DNA from: Bacteroidota bacterium
Lineage (GTDB): Bacteria > Bacteroidota > Rhodothermia > Balneolales > Balneolaceae
Direction: 5' to 3'
DNA length: 5,295 bases
NCBI GenBank assembly: GCA_024635465.1
Contig: JAGXIS010000152.1
Location: 1-5,295 of the forward strand
The notes beneath the pieces were generated by a model that saw only the letters and a list, made by a program, of their open reading frames with translations, had not been told where the DNA came from and searched no databases. Shown here in pieces: positions 1 through 5,295 of the stretch (position 1 is its first letter; the number at the start of each line of letters is the position of its first letter). A program made the translations under genes and the position numbers.

Positions 1-1135
1 CAACTGATACAACGATAAAATCGAGGGTATGCGGTTCAACAGGTGCAGTACTCATATAGTAGTTCTCTTCTGAAAGAGGGATAATACCATAGTTTAATTG
101 AAGCCAGTAGAATAGTAGGGAAATGGCAATACCCAGTAAGAGTCCTGAAATAGCAACAAATAGCCCTTCAAGTAGAAATATCCTTCTGATGATCTTATTT
201 TTGGCCCCGATGGTTTTCAGAATGCCAATATCTTTGACTCGCTCCAGCACCATCATCAAGACTGTACCGATTAGATTAAAAGCAGCGACGATGATCATAA
301 CACCAATAACAAGAGGAATGGTCTCTTCTTGCAGGTCAACCCATGCAAATATATTTCTGTATCGCTGGAAGATGCTTTCAGCAACGTATGGAAATTGAAT
401 CTTTTCCTCAATGGATAGAAAGATTTCTTCAATCCGATCCGGATTTGAAACAGTGATTTCGACAAGATTGGCTTGTCTGGGCGGTATATTAAATAATTGC
501 TGAACAGAACCAATTTCTGTAAGTGCAAAATTATCATCAAATCTAGCTAAACCAGTCTGATAGATGCCCGTCAGAGTAAATTGCAGAATTTCAGGAGTAT
601 TAAATGGCGAGGGAAGACCGTCGATTACATATACCGTTACTCGACTCCCAATGGTTGCACCTATCGTATTCGCAAGTGAAGAGCCCAATATGATTCCCCG
701 AAGTCCACTTTCTTGCACAGATATATCATATTCACCCAAATGAATGTAATCACGAAGATTTGTGACATCTCCGGATTCAGGAACTCCCTTCAATTCAGAA
801 CCGCTAACATTACTGGCAGACTGAATCATAACTTTTGCGGTCATGACAGATTGTGCATTCGATACATCCGGAATATTTTCAAGAAAACTTTCTAGTGTAT
901 CTGCCCGAACAATAGTTTCGTTGATATATGAATTAACGGTTATATGGGGCGCAAAACCGACAATTTTTTCATTGATTGTCGACTTAAAACCGTGGACAAT
1001 GGAGAGAGCTATGAGGAGTCCGGCAGAACCGATAGCTACCCCACCAATGGCCATGATTTTAATGAATGAGAGGAACCGGGACTCTCTTTTGGTCCCTTTA
1101 AAATATTTCCCCGCAATATACCAGCTAAAGTTCAT
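1..1135 (-). CDS. LolC/LolE-family ABC transporter permease (FtsX/MacB-type), C-terminus beyond window
   Basis: Inner-membrane permease subunit of the type that, with a LolD-like ATPase, releases lipoproteins from the inner membrane for transfer to the outer membrane. 378 residues are visible. They show a short cytoplasmic N-terminus with the family's typical opening (MNFSWYIAGKYFKG), TM1 at about 24-48 (including GGVAIGSAGLLIALSIVHGF), a large periplasmic domain at about 50-270, TM2 at about 273-296, the conserved cytoplasmic coupling segment ERVKDIGILKTIGA (298-311), TM3 at about 318-342, and the LolC/E-like loop IIPLSEENYYMS before TM4, which begins near 371. A full member has about 400-415 residues, so roughly 25-35 are missing at the left edge. 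The start is firm: the codon just before the ATG is an in-frame TAG. The gene begins 48 bp after lysS and is probably co-transcribed with it. LolC and LolE cannot be told apart, and one protein may serve both roles as a homodimer. A MacB-like efflux permease is less likely given the N-terminal and loop motifs. Confidence 0.87.
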   Translation of the reverse strand, partial: MNFSWYIAGKYFKGTKRESRFLSFIKIMAIGGVAIGSAGLLIALSIVHGFKSTINEKIVGFAPHITVNSYINETIVRADTLESFLENIPDVSNAQSVMTAKVMIQSASNVSGSELKGVPESGDVTNLRDYIHLGEYDISVQESGLRGIILGSSLANTIGATIGSRVTVYVIDGLPSPFNTPEILQFTLTGIYQTGLARFDDNFALTEIGSVQQLFNIPPRQANLVEITVSNPDRIEEIFLSIEEKIQFPYVAESIFQRYRNIFAWVDLQEETIPLVIGVMIIVAAFNLIGTVLMMVLERVKDIGILKTIGAKNKIIRRIFLLEGLFVAISGLLLGIAISLLFYWLQLNYGIIPLSEENYYMSTAPVEPHTLDFIVVSV

Positions 1136-1183
1136 CTACCGATTTTGAATGAGTATTACAGTTTTATCGCTAAGAAATGAGAC

Positions 1184-2716
1184 CTATTCAGGTCGCATCA
1201 AAGGGAAGAAAAGGACATCTCTAATCGAATCTGAGTTTGTCATGATCATTGCCAATCTATCAATTCCAATTCCGATACCGGCAGTTGGTGGCATACCATA
1301 TTCAATGGCTCTTAAAAAATCCTCATCTACAGCCATTGCTTCATCATCACCCTCTTTTCCTAAACGCACTTGGTCTTCAAATCGTCTTCGCTGGTCTTCA
1401 GGGTCATTAAGTTCTGAAAAAGCATTTGCAATCTCTTTGCCATTGCAAATAGCTTCAAATCGTTCAACCAATCCTTTCTTTTCCCGATGCATTTTAGCCA
1501 ATGGACTCATCTCCACCGGATAATCGGTAATAAAAGTAGGCTGAATGAGCTTTCCTTCAATATATTCTCCAAAAATTTCATCTATGATTTTACCTTTACC
1601 CATGCCATCTTCAACGTGGATTTTCAGTTTTTTAGCGATGGTTTTAATTTCCTCATCACTTTTCTCATAGAGATCAAACCCGGTCTCTTTCTGTATGGCT
1701 TCGAACATAGGCACTCTTGGCCAAGGACTTTTAAAATCGATTGTTTGATCACCAACTTTAACTTTGGTAGAGCCATGGAGTGTTATAGCCACATGTTCTA
1801 CCATTTTTTCCATGAAGTCCATCATCCAGTTGTAGTCTTTGTAGGCAACATAAAGTTCTACCTGAGTGAATTCCGGATTGTGAAATCGGGATAACCCTTC
1901 ATTCCTGAAATCTTTGGAGAACTCATAAACACCGTCAAAACCACCGACAATTAACCTTTTCAAATAAAGCTCATTGGCAATTCGCAAATATAGTTGCATA
2001 TCCAGAGCATTGTGATGGGTTACAAAAGGTCGTGCGGTTGCGCCTCCATAGATGGGTTGTAAAATCGGAGTATCTACTTCCAGGTATCCTTTACCATTCA
2101 TAAACTCTCTCATCGCCTGAACCATCTTCGTTCGTTTGACAAAAGCATCTTTGACATTAGGATTGACTACCAAATCTACATAACGTTGTCTGTAGCGTAA
2201 TTCCTTGTCTGAAAAAGCATCATAAGTTGTAATCTCACCCTCTTCATTCTCAACCTCTTTGGGAGTAGGGAGGGGGCGCACAGTCTTTGAAAGAAGTTCA
2301 AAAGTCTCAGCATGGATCGTAGTTTCACCGGTTCTGGTTTTGAAAACAAATCCGGTTATACCTACAAAATCACCGATATCAACCAATTTTTTAAATATCG
2401 TATTATACTCTTCTACGCCAATATCATCCCGACGTATATAAATTTGTATTGAATCCGTTGAATCTTGAACAGTAAAGAATGAGGCTTTACCCATAATTCT
2501 GCGAGTCATGACTCGACCTGCAACAGACACCTTGGTGGCATCTGAAGCCGGAGTTTCGTCATCTTTTTGAAGGGATTCATTTTTTAGAATGTCTGCAGCT
2601 GAATGCGAGACATCAAACTTATAAGGGTATGGGTTAACACCCAGCTCTCTAAGTTGAGTTAATTTTTCAAGTCGAACCTGTTGTTGTTCACTCTGTGATT
2701 GTTCGGTGTTGCTCGT
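1184..2716 (-). CDS. lysS: Lysyl-tRNA synthetase, class II (LysS), with apparent ACG start
   Basis: Charges tRNA-Lys with lysine in the cytoplasm, using ATP. Counted from the ACG at 2716 it has 510 residues, close to the usual length of about 500. A Q/E-rich N-terminal helix leads into [20 protein letters not shown] (residues 15-34), a conserved LysRS opening. The OB-fold anticodon-binding domain spans about 63-150. Class II motif 1 ([12 protein letters not shown]) lies at about 208-219, motif 2 ([18 protein letters not shown]) at 270-287, and motif 3 ([14 protein letters not shown], with the catalytic Arg at 487) at about 480-493. The protein ends FFPLMRPE, typical of the family. Oddity: no ATG, GTG or TTG codon is in frame between the upstream stop (TAA at 2720-2722) and GTG at 2530. 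A start at 2530 would delete 62 conserved residues and enter directly into the OB-fold. The codon aligned with the expected Met is ACG, followed by SNTEQ. CTG at codon 25 is a weaker alternative. The identity is certain; the start is not. Confidence 0.96.
   Translation of the reverse strand, partial: TSNTEQSQSEQQQVRLEKLTQLRELGVNPYPYKFDVSHSAADILKNESLQKDDETPASDATKVSVAGRVMTRRIMGKASFFTVQDSTDSIQIYIRRDDIGVEEYNTIFKKLVDIGDFVGITGFVFKTRTGETTIHAETFELLSKTVRPLPTPKEVENEEGEITTYDAFSDKELRYRQRYVDLVVNPNVKDAFVKRTKMVQAMREFMNGKGYLEVDTPILQPIYGGATARPFVTHHNALDMQLYLRIANELYLKRLIVGGFDGVYEFSKDFRNEGLSRFHNPEFTQVELYVAYKDYNWMMDFMEKMVEHVAITLHGSTKVKVGDQTIDFKSPWPRVPMFEAIQKETGFDLYEKSDEEIKTIAKKLKIHVEDGMGKGKIIDEIFGEYIEGKLIQPTFITDYPVEMSPLAKMHREKKGLVERFEAICNGKEIANAFSELNDPEDQRRRFEDQVRLGKEGDDEAMAVDEDFLRAIEYGMPPTAGIGIGIDRLAMIMTNSDSIRDVLFFPLMRPE
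2714..2716 (-). other. Probable non-canonical ACG initiation codon of lysS (or ATG changed by one base)
   Basis: On the minus strand the text reads CTAACTAACGAGCAACACCG, which in the lysS frame gives stop (TAA), Leu (CTA), Thr (ACG), Ser, Asn, Thr. A typical lysS product of this group would begin Met-Ser-Asn at exactly this codon, so ACG stands where ATG is expected. No clear Shine-Dalgarno sequence precedes it (the upstream sequence is ATAAAAAGCATTACTACTAA), which is usual for Bacteroidota-like genomes. The sequence alone cannot separate a true ACG start from a T-to-C sequencing or assembly error. Confidence 0.6.
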
Positions 2717-2838
2717 TAGTTAGTAGTAATGCTTTTTATGGAGTTTAATGAGGTTAAAGATAAAAAAATATGGGGGAAGATGGCATGTTCCCTTTTTAAA
2801 TAAAAACCGATTGCAGGGAGTCGTAACAAAGTTGTAGA
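2717..2838. promoter_or_regulatory. Divergent intergenic region between lysS and the PPTase operon
   Basis: This 122-bp gap must carry the promoters for both divergent units unless they start inside genes. It is AT-rich, with a run of A at 2762-2767 and T5 AAAT A5 at 2793-2806, and it holds a 19-bp palindrome at 2774-2792. I could not place a convincing sigma-70 pair or a Bacteroidota TTG/TAnnTTTG pair on either strand. The nearest is TATCTTTA on the minus strand at about 2755-2762, which lacks a well-spaced upstream TTG. GGGAG at 2816-2820 is the only Shine-Dalgarno-like sequence before the PPTase, but it lies 18 bp from the TTG at 2839, too far for a normal ribosome-binding site. Confidence 0.5.
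2774..2792. promoter_or_regulatory. 19-bp near-perfect palindrome (candidate operator or attenuator hairpin)
   Basis: The sequence GGGAAGATGGCATGTTCCC is an inverted repeat with centre at 2783. Eight of nine symmetric base pairs match; only the pair 2779/2787 (G opposite G) fails. As DNA it has the form of a dimeric regulator's operator. As plus-strand RNA it would form a short hairpin (GGGAA/UUCCC, then AU/AU around a GGC loop) followed by U5 at 2793-2797, resembling a weak intrinsic terminator or attenuator in the PPTase leader. It sits 57 bp before the lysS ACG and 46 bp before the PPTase TTG, so it could control either unit or both. No regulator is encoded in the window. Confidence 0.45.
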
Positions 2839-3423
2839 TTGTATTCATTGGCTAAAAGAATCAGACATATCGCACTTCCGGAAGAGATCGTATTATCCTG
2901 TGAATTGATTACAGAGATTGACGAATCTAAAAACAGGGATGAAGTTGAGAGTGTATCAGGAGCGGTTTTGATTCGCAGCATGGCCAATAAGTATCTGTCT
3001 GTCAAAAATTTGGAAGTCTACACACCAAAGAGTGAAAAACCGAAAGCATTTGTAGGTGATAATGAACTTTCAGTGAGTTTTTCTCATACAAAAGAAGCCA
3101 TATCCGCTGCAATTTCATTTGATTATTTGGTTGGATGCGATATTGAGTGCTATGATAGAGCGGTGAGCCCTGCATTAATGACCAGGATGAAAGGGTTGCA
3201 TGAAACAGAGGAACTTTATAGGCTTGAACCTATTAGAATCTGGACATTTAAAGAGGCGGCTCTAAAAATGATTGGAACCGGACTCAGAAAACCGATGAAT
3301 TCGGTAAATATTGATCAGATAGATACGAATCTATTCGATGTCGAAATTGATAATGGAATTCGTGCAAAAATTTGTAGTTTTAAGCATAAGAATTATTGGA
3401 TTTCTATCTGCTACCAAAAATAA
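2839..3423 (+). CDS. 4'-phosphopantetheinyl transferase superfamily protein (Sfp/AcpT type), TTG start
   Basis: Predicted to move the 4'-phosphopantetheine arm of coenzyme A onto a serine of an acyl- or peptidyl-carrier protein in the cytoplasm. It has 194 residues, short for the Sfp group (about 220-240) but common in compact bacterial members. Motifs, in order: EKPKAF (66-71, the substrate-side KP motif), LSVSFSHTKE (77-86, the conserved SxSH segment), VGCDIE (98-103, with Mg-binding Asp101 and Glu103), and WTFKEAALKMIGTGL (135-149, the W-x-x-KE-xxxK signature with Lys138, Glu139 and Lys143). No ATG lies in the early frame; TAA at 2824-2826 closes it upstream, leaving TTG at 2839 or TTG at 2848. 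I chose the first, without strong ribosome-binding-site support. It heads the plus-strand cluster, and the next gene follows after 29 bp. No carrier-protein, PKS or NRPS gene is in view, so its substrate, whether fatty-acid ACP or a secondary-metabolite carrier, is open. Confidence 0.88.
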   Translation: MYSLAKRIRHIALPEEIVLSCELITEIDESKNRDEVESVSGAVLIRSMANKYLSVKNLEVYTPKSEKPKAFVGDNELSVSFSHTKEAISAAISFDYLVGCDIECYDRAVSPALMTRMKGLHETEELYRLEPIRIWTFKEAALKMIGTGLRKPMNSVNIDQIDTNLFDVEIDNGIRAKICSFKHKNYWISICYQK

Positions 3424-3452
3424 ATCATCTACCATTTCTAATAAACCCTACT

Positions 3453-4223
3453 ATGAATATTACTTCATTTAGTCGAGAAAAAGTTGAGAATGGATTAAAA
3501 TCAGTTCAACAAGAATCATTAGAAAAAGAGAATAATATTCGACTCATCTTTTCTCCCAAAACGATTCACGATGATAATTTTGAGGAGGTTTGCAAAATGT
3601 ACTCAAAACTGGGTCGTGACGATTATGACACGATTATTGTCATTGAATCCCACCCCGGCAGTGCTGATAAGAAACTACCGATGCCCTCCTTTAAACATCT
3701 GGAAACCTCTTTGGGAACCATTCTTGCCAACGACAAATTAAGGAATGATTTTGCAGACGAAGATGATGATTTTTATATAAATGATGATGCGTTTGATGAG
3801 GATGTCAGTATTTACAATCAGCTGATGATGTTGCAATCAACTCTCAGTGATTTTTCAATCCTGAGTATTCAGATTACTGATGAAAGTTCATTTATTGTAA
3901 AGGAACTTGCCTATGCTGTTGAAGAGATTCTTGCTTCCAGAAGTGCTTTGATTATTTGTTGCTGTGAGATGAATCAAAATGGTTCAGAAGAGTTAAGCAG
4001 AATTTTGGATATGATCCATTCAAATAACATATCAGGGATCATGAACTATCTAAACAGTGGAGATTCTTCAGTGGACGGGGTTGGAACATTCATTGCCGGT
4101 TTGCTAATTGGGAAAAAGTGGAATCTATCTTTTCAATTTCCATTATTAAACGAAGAAAAAGGAGCCGAAAACCCGTTGATCGGTACTGCGGCTCTTCAAA
4201 GAGAATCTATATTTCATGGATGA
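3453..4223 (+). CDS. Memo-like (AmmeMemoRadiSam protein B-type) protein with degenerate active site
   Basis: No certain function. The 256-residue product can be aligned by eye to the Memo family (human MEMO1; bacterial AmmeMemoRadiSam protein B). SPKTI (34-38) falls at the PHAGY position; YDTIIVIESHPG (58-69) matches the strand ending in GPSH; ETSLG (84-88) matches TPLG; DVSIYNQLMMLQ (117-128) matches EHSxExQLPFL; LIICCCEMNQN (167-176) matches the SSDLSHY strand; DGVGTFIAGLL (208-218) matches the CGxxPIxxLL end. Of the family's metal/active-site positions only His67 is clearly kept. The other histidines read Lys36, Val118 and Gln175, and the cysteine is lost, so the protein is probably not a working Memo-type metal site. 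An acidic stretch (ADEDDDFYINDDAFDEDV, 101-118) is prominent. No signal peptide or membrane segment is seen. ATG at 3453 is preferred over an upstream TTG inside the PPTase gene; it starts 29 bp after the PPTase stop and ends in an ATGA overlap with the next gene. The family call is inference; an uncharacterised bacterial family is the alternative. Confidence 0.5.
   Translation: MNITSFSREKVENGLKSVQQESLEKENNIRLIFSPKTIHDDNFEEVCKMYSKLGRDDYDTIIVIESHPGSADKKLPMPSFKHLETSLGTILANDKLRNDFADEDDDFYINDDAFDEDVSIYNQLMMLQSTLSDFSILSIQITDESSFIVKELAYAVEEILASRSALIICCCEMNQNGSEELSRILDMIHSNNISGIMNYLNSGDSSVDGVGTFIAGLLIGKKWNLSFQFPLLNEEKGAENPLIGTAALQRESIFHG
4220..4223 (+). other. ATGA start/stop overlap (translational coupling)
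   Basis: The TGA stop of the Memo-like gene (4221-4223) is nested in the ATG of the DUF2520 gene (4220-4222). The start is preceded by only a weak purine-rich stretch (AAAGAGAA at about 4198-4205), so re-initiation by ribosomes ending the upstream gene is the likely route. This ties the production of the two proteins together. Confidence 0.85.
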
Positions 4224-5086
4224 TTGAGCAAAACTCAATTACAATTATTGGCAGAGGGGCCCTTGGTTCTGCTCTTTACGACTTTTTCAATGAGAAGTCC
4301 TATTTGATTCGATCTGTTTGGAATAAAAAACAAGTTGAAATACGCTCAACAGTTGAGAGTTCTGTTTTTGTATTGGATAAAAATCTTCCTACAGAAGAAA
4401 ATGAGATGGGGGAATTGATCTTTCTTGCAGTACCTGATGATCAAATAAAGCTGCTTTCTGATAAATTATCCGGGATTCCATTACAATGGAAGAAAAGATC
4501 CATTATTCATTGTTCAGGAAATCTATCCTCAGATGTCTGTTCTTCGCTGAAGAATCGTGGTGCTAAAGTTGCTGCAATGCACCCCATTCAAACTTTCAAT
4601 AATGGGGATGGATTTCAACGTTTCAACGATATATATGTGACATTAGAAGGTGATGATTCTTTGATTTCAGACTTATCACTGATCATTGAACAAATGGGGG
4701 CTCATCCTCTAAAAATTACAGCAGAGCAGAAAAGAGTTATCCATATTGCATCTGTGATAGCTTCAAACTATCTGGTTTCGTTGCTTCATATATCAGAGTC
4801 CCTTCTGAAGGATGCAGGAATCAGTGAAAGTCTGGATATTATCCAACCTTTGGTATATCAAACGGTTCAAAATATTTTTAAAAAAGGGGTCAAAGAGTCG
4901 CTGACAGGCCCCATCTCAAGAGGAGATATTCATTCGTTGAAACATCATTTAGATCTCCTTAATGAGGATTCACATTACAGTGAAATTTATAAATTATTGG
5001 GTTCTGAAGCCCTGAATATTGCACAGAAGAATCAAAGCTTGAACAAGGAGATGATCAACCAAATTTCAGTGTTATTTAGTCGATAA
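4220..5086 (+). CDS. Rossmann-like and DUF2520 domain-containing protein
   Basis: A 288-residue cytoplasmic protein of the NAD(P)-binding dehydrogenase-like family annotated as Rossmann-like/DUF2520, related in fold to F420-dependent NADP oxidoreductase and to pyrroline-5-carboxylate or ketopantoate reductase. Its substrate is not known. The N-terminal half is a Rossmann domain: ITIIGRGALGSAL (7-19) carries GxGxxG at residues 11-16, LIFLAVPDDQI (66-76) is the strand-4 edge of the nucleotide site, and IIHCSGNLSS (95-104) and AAMHPIQTF (118-126) are the family's H-x-SG and HP-x-x-TF signatures. The C-terminal half (about 165-288) is the helical DUF2520 domain with HIASVIASNYLVSLL (175-189) and the hallmark LTGPISRGD (228-236). 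Length is normal for the family. The ATG at 4220 overlaps the preceding stop. An earlier frame extension inside the Memo-like gene is rejected because the Rossmann strand begins just after this ATG. Its tight link to the Memo-like gene suggests joint action, but the sequence does not say in what. Confidence 0.9.
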   Translation: MIEQNSITIIGRGALGSALYDFFNEKSYLIRSVWNKKQVEIRSTVESSVFVLDKNLPTEENEMGELIFLAVPDDQIKLLSDKLSGIPLQWKKRSIIHCSGNLSSDVCSSLKNRGAKVAAMHPIQTFNNGDGFQRFNDIYVTLEGDDSLISDLSLIIEQMGAHPLKITAEQKRVIHIASVIASNYLVSLLHISESLLKDAGISESLDIIQPLVYQTVQNIFKKGVKESLTGPISRGDIHSLKHHLDLLNEDSHYSEIYKLLGSEALNIAQKNQSLNKEMINQISVLFSR

Positions 5087-5128
5087 TGTATTTTAAATCT
5101 TAATTAAAAAGATATTGGCGTTTCAAAG

Positions 5129-5295
5129 ATGAAAATAGATAGAGAGGATTTTTACGAACGGGTATATTCAGTTGTTGGTCAGATTCCTTCGGGTAAAGTA
5201 ACCACTTATGGAGCAATCGCCGGTTATTTGGGAGTCGCATCCGGCGCCAGAATGGTTGGTTATGCGCTCAACAATCTTTTAACCCGGCCTGATGG
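5129..5295 (+). CDS. MGMT/alkyltransferase-like (ATL) family DNA-repair protein, N-terminal part
   Basis: Only 55 residues are visible before the right edge. They match the DNA-binding domain of O6-alkylguanine-DNA alkyltransferases: FYERVYSVVGQIPSGKVTTYGAIAGYLG (8-35), in which IPxGKVTTYGxIA is the signature, followed by ARMVGYALNN (40-49) with the arginine finger of the family (Arg41) that flips the damaged base. The start so close to this domain, with no N-terminal Ada/Ogt-like domain, favours a short ATL protein (about 100-110 residues), which binds alkylated bases and hands them to nucleotide excision repair. The deciding PCHR (active alkyltransferase) or PWHR (ATL) motif lies beyond the window. 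It begins 42 bp after the DUF2520 stop with no terminator between, so it probably belongs to the same transcript. CAAAGATG gives only a weak ribosome-binding site. Confidence 0.88.
   Translation, partial: MKIDREDFYERVYSVVGQIPSGKVTTYGAIAGYLGVASGARMVGYALNNLLTRPD

Noticed and set aside
843..1148. Plus-strand open frame of 101 codons opposite the permease N-terminus
   Set aside because: It is antisense to the conserved first membrane segment and periplasmic domain of the permease and has no independent support.
1181..1194. Inverted repeat GACCT-ATTC-AGGTC at the 3' end of lysS as a terminator
   Set aside because: The 5-bp stem overlaps the last lysS codons and no T-run follows on the minus strand (TCATTTCTTA), so an intrinsic terminator is not supported.
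1149..1523. Open frame on the plus strand across the lysS 3' half
   Set aside because: It lies wholly opposite lysS or in its flank, is rich in Ser and Pro in an antisense-like way, and shows no domain.
1487..1894. Plus-strand open frame of 135 codons opposite lysS
   Set aside because: It is fully antisense to well-conserved LysRS sequence (including motif 2) and shows no recognisable protein features.
2819..2829. AGTCGTAACAA, identical to part of the conserved 3' end of 16S rRNA
   Set aside because: The match is only 11 bases and the flanks do not continue as rRNA (no GGTA-GCC, no anti-Shine-Dalgarno end), so it is best taken as chance.
3396..3452. N-terminal extension of the Memo-like protein from a TTG inside the PPTase gene
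   Set aside because: It would add 19 residues with no resemblance to a domain and need an unusual initiator within a coding region, while ATG at 3453 lies at a natural spacing after the PPTase stop.
5095..5113. AT-rich inverted repeat (ATCTT...AAGAT) between the DUF2520 and ATL genes as a terminator
   Set aside because: The stem is only 5 bp, almost all A/T, with no GC core or T-tract after it.

Overview
The window looks like chromosomal core DNA from a Gram-negative bacterium of the Bacteroidota/Balneolota/Rhodothermota kind. This rests on moderately AT-rich DNA, a LolC/LolE-type lipoprotein-export permease directly behind lysS, weak or absent Shine-Dalgarno sequences, and a stand-alone DUF2520 Rossmann protein. 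The assignment is an inference from gene style, not from a marker gene. I see no insertion sequence, phage gene, CRISPR array, tRNA or rRNA.

Layout. Two transcription units diverge from a 122-bp gap at 2717-2838. Leftward (minus strand) run lysS, a class II lysyl-tRNA synthetase, and then, after 48 bp, a LolC/LolE-family ABC permease cut by the left edge. Rightward (plus strand) runs a tight cluster: a small Sfp-type 4'-phosphopantetheinyl transferase; a 256-residue protein that I read as a degenerate Memo-family (AmmeMemoRadiSam protein B) homologue; a Rossmann/DUF2520 protein whose ATG overlaps the previous stop codon; and, after 42 bp, the N-terminal part of an MGMT/alkyltransferase-like (ATL) DNA-repair protein cut by the right edge.

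Points of interest. (1) The lysS reading frame has no ATG, GTG or TTG in the right place: the position where homology puts the initiator reads ACG, with an in-frame stop two codons upstream. This is either a rare ACG start or a one-base sequence error. (2) The divergent PPTase also lacks an ATG and probably begins at TTG. (3) Between them lies a 19-bp near-perfect palindrome followed by T5, a candidate operator or attenuator for one or both units. (4) The Memo-like protein keeps the family's framework but has lost most of the histidine and cysteine positions that define the Memo metal/active site, so it looks like a pseudo-enzyme or an altered-function branch with no assigned role.

How the genes work together is only partly clear. 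LysRS and lipoprotein export are housekeeping functions, and their pairing is probably genomic convenience. The plus-strand cluster is compact enough to be one operon, with explicit translational coupling between the Memo-like and DUF2520 genes, but no shared pathway can be read from the sequence.
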